Source: RU20A sp042610495 (GTDB taxonomy: Bacteria > Pseudomonadota > Alphaproteobacteria > Rhizobiales > Rhizobiaceae). From it: a DNA stretch of 64,000 bases. The notes under the pieces were generated by a model. That model made no database searches and was not told where the DNA came from. It saw only the letters and a program-made list of their open reading frames with translations. How positions within the stretch are numbered: the stretch's first letter is position 1; each line of letters opens with the position of its first letter. Positions 63,101 through 64,000 of this stretch are shown piece after piece. Position numbers and translations under genes: made by a program. The DNA lies in contig NZ_JBHGAP010000001.1 of NCBI RefSeq assembly GCF_042610495.1, positions 1,488,001 to 1,552,000 of the forward strand, written 5' to 3'.

Positions 63101-63514
63101 GCGCCCATCATCATGGTCTCCGCCAATATCGGCGATGTCTCCGCCGCCGAGGGCAAGAGCGGCCACAATGATGCGCTCGCCAAGCCCTTCGACATCCGCC
63201 GCATGCAGGACAAGCTCGCCATCCACCTGAACCTCGAATGGGTCCATGACACCGGCGAGGCGCCGGCCGCCGCCGCCCGAGCGAAGGGTGCCGTCGTCAG
63301 CCCCGGCACGGCGCATCTGGAAGAGCTGATCCGGCTCGGCGAGATCGGCTATGTCAGGGGCATCGAGGCGAAGCTTGCGGACCTCGCCAAGAACGAGGAG
63401 AACGGGTCCTTCGTCGAGCAGGCGCGCGGCTTCGTACAGGCCTTCGACCTTGCCGGCTACGCCGACTTCCTGCACGCCCTCACCACGAAGGAAAAGACCC
63501 GTGGCCCCTCCTGA
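60125..63514 (+). CDS. NCS1 permease-hybrid histidine kinase fusion
   Basis: An 1129-residue protein. Residues about 1-480 are a 12-segment NCS1-type (nucleobase/allantoin/hydantoin) permease, with AIGAISFLALEAIGGTITLAYG near the start. A soluble stretch with eight Cys (C503, C506, C518, C526, C529, C530, C536, C540), zinc-finger-like, is followed by two more membrane segments (about 573-595, 605-630), a HisKA domain (H686 in LSHELRTPLN), an ATPase domain and a receiver (D971 in VDISMPGMNG). A transporter-type sensor is likely. It lies beside urtA and overlaps the next response-regulator gene. Confidence 0.9.
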   Translation: MTARQRIIPVRRDYNRWVADQTLEDYALRFTAKSARRFSSERISQTAIGAISFLALEAIGGTITLAYGTTNAFFAILVASVLMLVVGVPISRYAIRHGVDIDLLTRGASFGYIGSTVTSLIYASFTFMLFAIEASIMTGALELAFGIPLWLGYIISAVVVIPLVTYGIRLISRFQLVTQPFWIVLNILPFIFIAFLDWEKIDLWRAFAGIGHSNAEVGGAAPFDLIEFGAASAVILALMPQIGEQVDFLRFLPPTGSHRLRHRIAVFLAGSGWVVLGVPKLLAGSFLAVLTLSTGVPAREAADPAHMYLAAFGYMIPNDTAALLLMAAFVVISQLKINVMNAYAGSLAWSNFFSRLTHSHPGRVVWLVFNVVIALLLMELGIYGLLEATLGIFSIIAMSWLAAISADLFINKPLGLAPPGIEFKRAHLYDINPVGVGAMALSAGIALTAHFGVFGEIAASLAPYITLIVAFIASPAIAAATKGRYYLARKPRASWHNQTTIACSICEHPFEPEDMAWCPAYAAPICSLCCSLDSRCHDMCKPHARFNAQAVTVARKLLPEWIIEKLATRLGRYALSACLSIGAIGAILALIGHQAGEASPETAEVVNGTIAVVFFVFAVVAGVVCWFYVLAHDSRVVAEEESSRQNTLLLKEIAAHKKTDAALQQAKETAEAANRAKSRYVVGLSHELRTPLNAVLGYAQILERDETIPAPRQSAIKVIRRSADHLSGLIDGLLDISKIEAGRLQVYSNEINIADFLDQIADMFRPQAEAKGLAFVHRRAGNLPLYVKTDEKRLRQILVNLLSNAMKFTEQGTIRFEVDYRSQVATFTIADTGRGISESDLPRIFEPFQRGEAEHIRPMPGLGLGLTITRLLTQTLGGEIAVTSERGAGSTFRVRLLLSAVDRPAPPPSQRKIATYKGPRRTIVVVDDNEDHRDLMGEILKPMDFIVLTAASGPECLALIEGVKADLFFVDISMPGMNGWQLVTRLRETGQMAPIIMVSANIGDVSAAEGKSGHNDALAKPFDIRRMQDKLAIHLNLEWVHDTGEAPAAAARAKGAVVSPGTAHLEELIRLGEIGYVRGIEAKLADLAKNEENGSFVEQARGFVQAFDLAGYADFLHALTTKEKTRGPS

Positions 63515-64000
63515 CACGGCAGCCCATCCCCGCGACATCGTGCTGATCGTGGACGACAGCCCCGAAACGCTCGGCTTCCTCACCGATGCGCTGGAACAAT
63601 CCGGCTTTTCCGTGCTGATCGCGACCTCCGGCAAGGCGGCGCTCAACGTGGCCGATCGCATCACGCCGGATGTGGTGCTGATGGATGCCGTCATGCCGGG
63701 CATGGACGGTTTCGAGACCTGCCTGCAGATGAAGACCCGCGCCGCCGTCGCGGACGTTCCCGTCATCTTCATGACCGGGCTGACGGAGACCGAGCACATC
63801 GTCCATGCGCTGGAATCGGGCGGTGTCGATTATCTCACCAAGCCCATCAATATCGATGAGCTGCGCGCCCGCATCCGCGTCCACCTCGCCAATGCCCGCT
63901 CCGCCCAGAGCGCACGCGCCGCCCTCGATGCCGCCGGGCGCCACCTGCTGGCGGTCGATGGCGATGGCGCGCTGCGCTGGGCGACCCCGCAGGCCGCCCG
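63501..64000 (+). CDS. Response regulator (C-terminus beyond window)
   Basis: 166 codons are visible from a GTG at 63501, which overlaps the kinase stop by 14 bases. A receiver domain (about 12-130) has the acidic pair in LIVDDSPE, phospho-acceptor D62 in LMDAVMPGMDG, FMTGLTE and the Lys of LTKPI. It ends mid-gene, so its output domain cannot be seen; a LuxR-type DNA-binding end would be usual. It is the likely partner of the permease-kinase. Confidence 0.88.
   Translation, partial: MAPPDTAAHPRDIVLIVDDSPETLGFLTDALEQSGFSVLIATSGKAALNVADRITPDVVLMDAVMPGMDGFETCLQMKTRAAVADVPVIFMTGLTETEHIVHALESGGVDYLTKPINIDELRARIRVHLANARSAQSARAALDAAGRHLLAVDGDGALRWATPQAA

Noticed and set aside
59852..63799. Open frame of about 1300 codons on the minus strand opposite the permease-kinase gene
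   Set aside because: It lacks any recognisable domain and is rich in Arg/Gly/Ala; the plus-strand kinase has full motifs.

Overview
The window looks like chromosome from an alphaproteobacterium of the Rhizobiales, most probably Rhizobiaceae (Rhizobium/Ensifer/Shinella-like). The support is high GC, a PhyR-NepR-EcfG general stress locus, smoEFGK-mtlK polyol genes, hmuPSTUV haem uptake, RutR-type control of pyrimidine breakdown, and large intergenic palindromic repeats. No rRNA, tRNA, CRISPR array, transposase or phage gene was seen. The species cannot be named from the sequence alone.

Layout. 1-1.5 kb: truncated TetR regulator, truncated haemoglobin, DUF423 membrane protein. 1.5-8.6 kb: iron/haem locus, with hmuPSTUV on the plus strand and a divergent operon encoding a small exported protein, TonB, DUF2325, an unknown protein and an IsdG-type haem monooxygenase. 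8.6-9.5 kb: two small stress-type membrane proteins behind an EcfG-like promoter. 9.5-14.3 kb: general stress response island, with an HWE histidine kinase, ecfG, nepR, phyR, a second HWE-like kinase, and a strong candidate for an EcfG-controlled small RNA with C-rich loops just after it. 14.3-24.5 kb: polyol uptake and catabolism (smoC, smoEFGK, smoS, mtlK, HAD phosphatase, FGGY kinase), all on the minus strand. 24.7-38.9 kb: reductive pyrimidine degradation (preT, preA, RutR, N-carbamoyl-beta-alanine amidohydrolase, dihydropyrimidinase) and a NitT/TauT-type ABC importer, interrupted by exoD, a DMT exporter and a MazEF-like toxin-antitoxin pair. 39.2-43.8 kb: RND efflux pair. 44.1 kb: Crp/Fnr regulator behind an FNR box. 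44.8-58.7 kb: one long minus-strand urea run, urtABCDE-ureDA-DUF1272-ureB-lprI-like-accessory-ureC-monooxygenase-ureEFG-MBL hydrolase. 59-64 kb: SHOCT-domain protein, then an NCS1 permease fused to a hybrid histidine kinase, and a response regulator cut by the window end.

How the parts fit. Pyrimidine rings and urea are both nitrogen sources: the pyd enzymes release ammonia and beta-alanine, and the Urt/urease run imports and splits urea. The permease-kinase beside urtA is placed to sense a nitrogenous solute and act through the adjacent response regulator. Within the stress island, EcfG-type promoter motifs (GGAAC-N16/17-CGTT-like) are seen before phyR, nepR, the DUF883 gene and the candidate sRNA, so these four units probably form a local regulon. 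Starts were chosen from ribosome binding sites, overlaps and family length; functions are family-level assignments from motifs read by eye.
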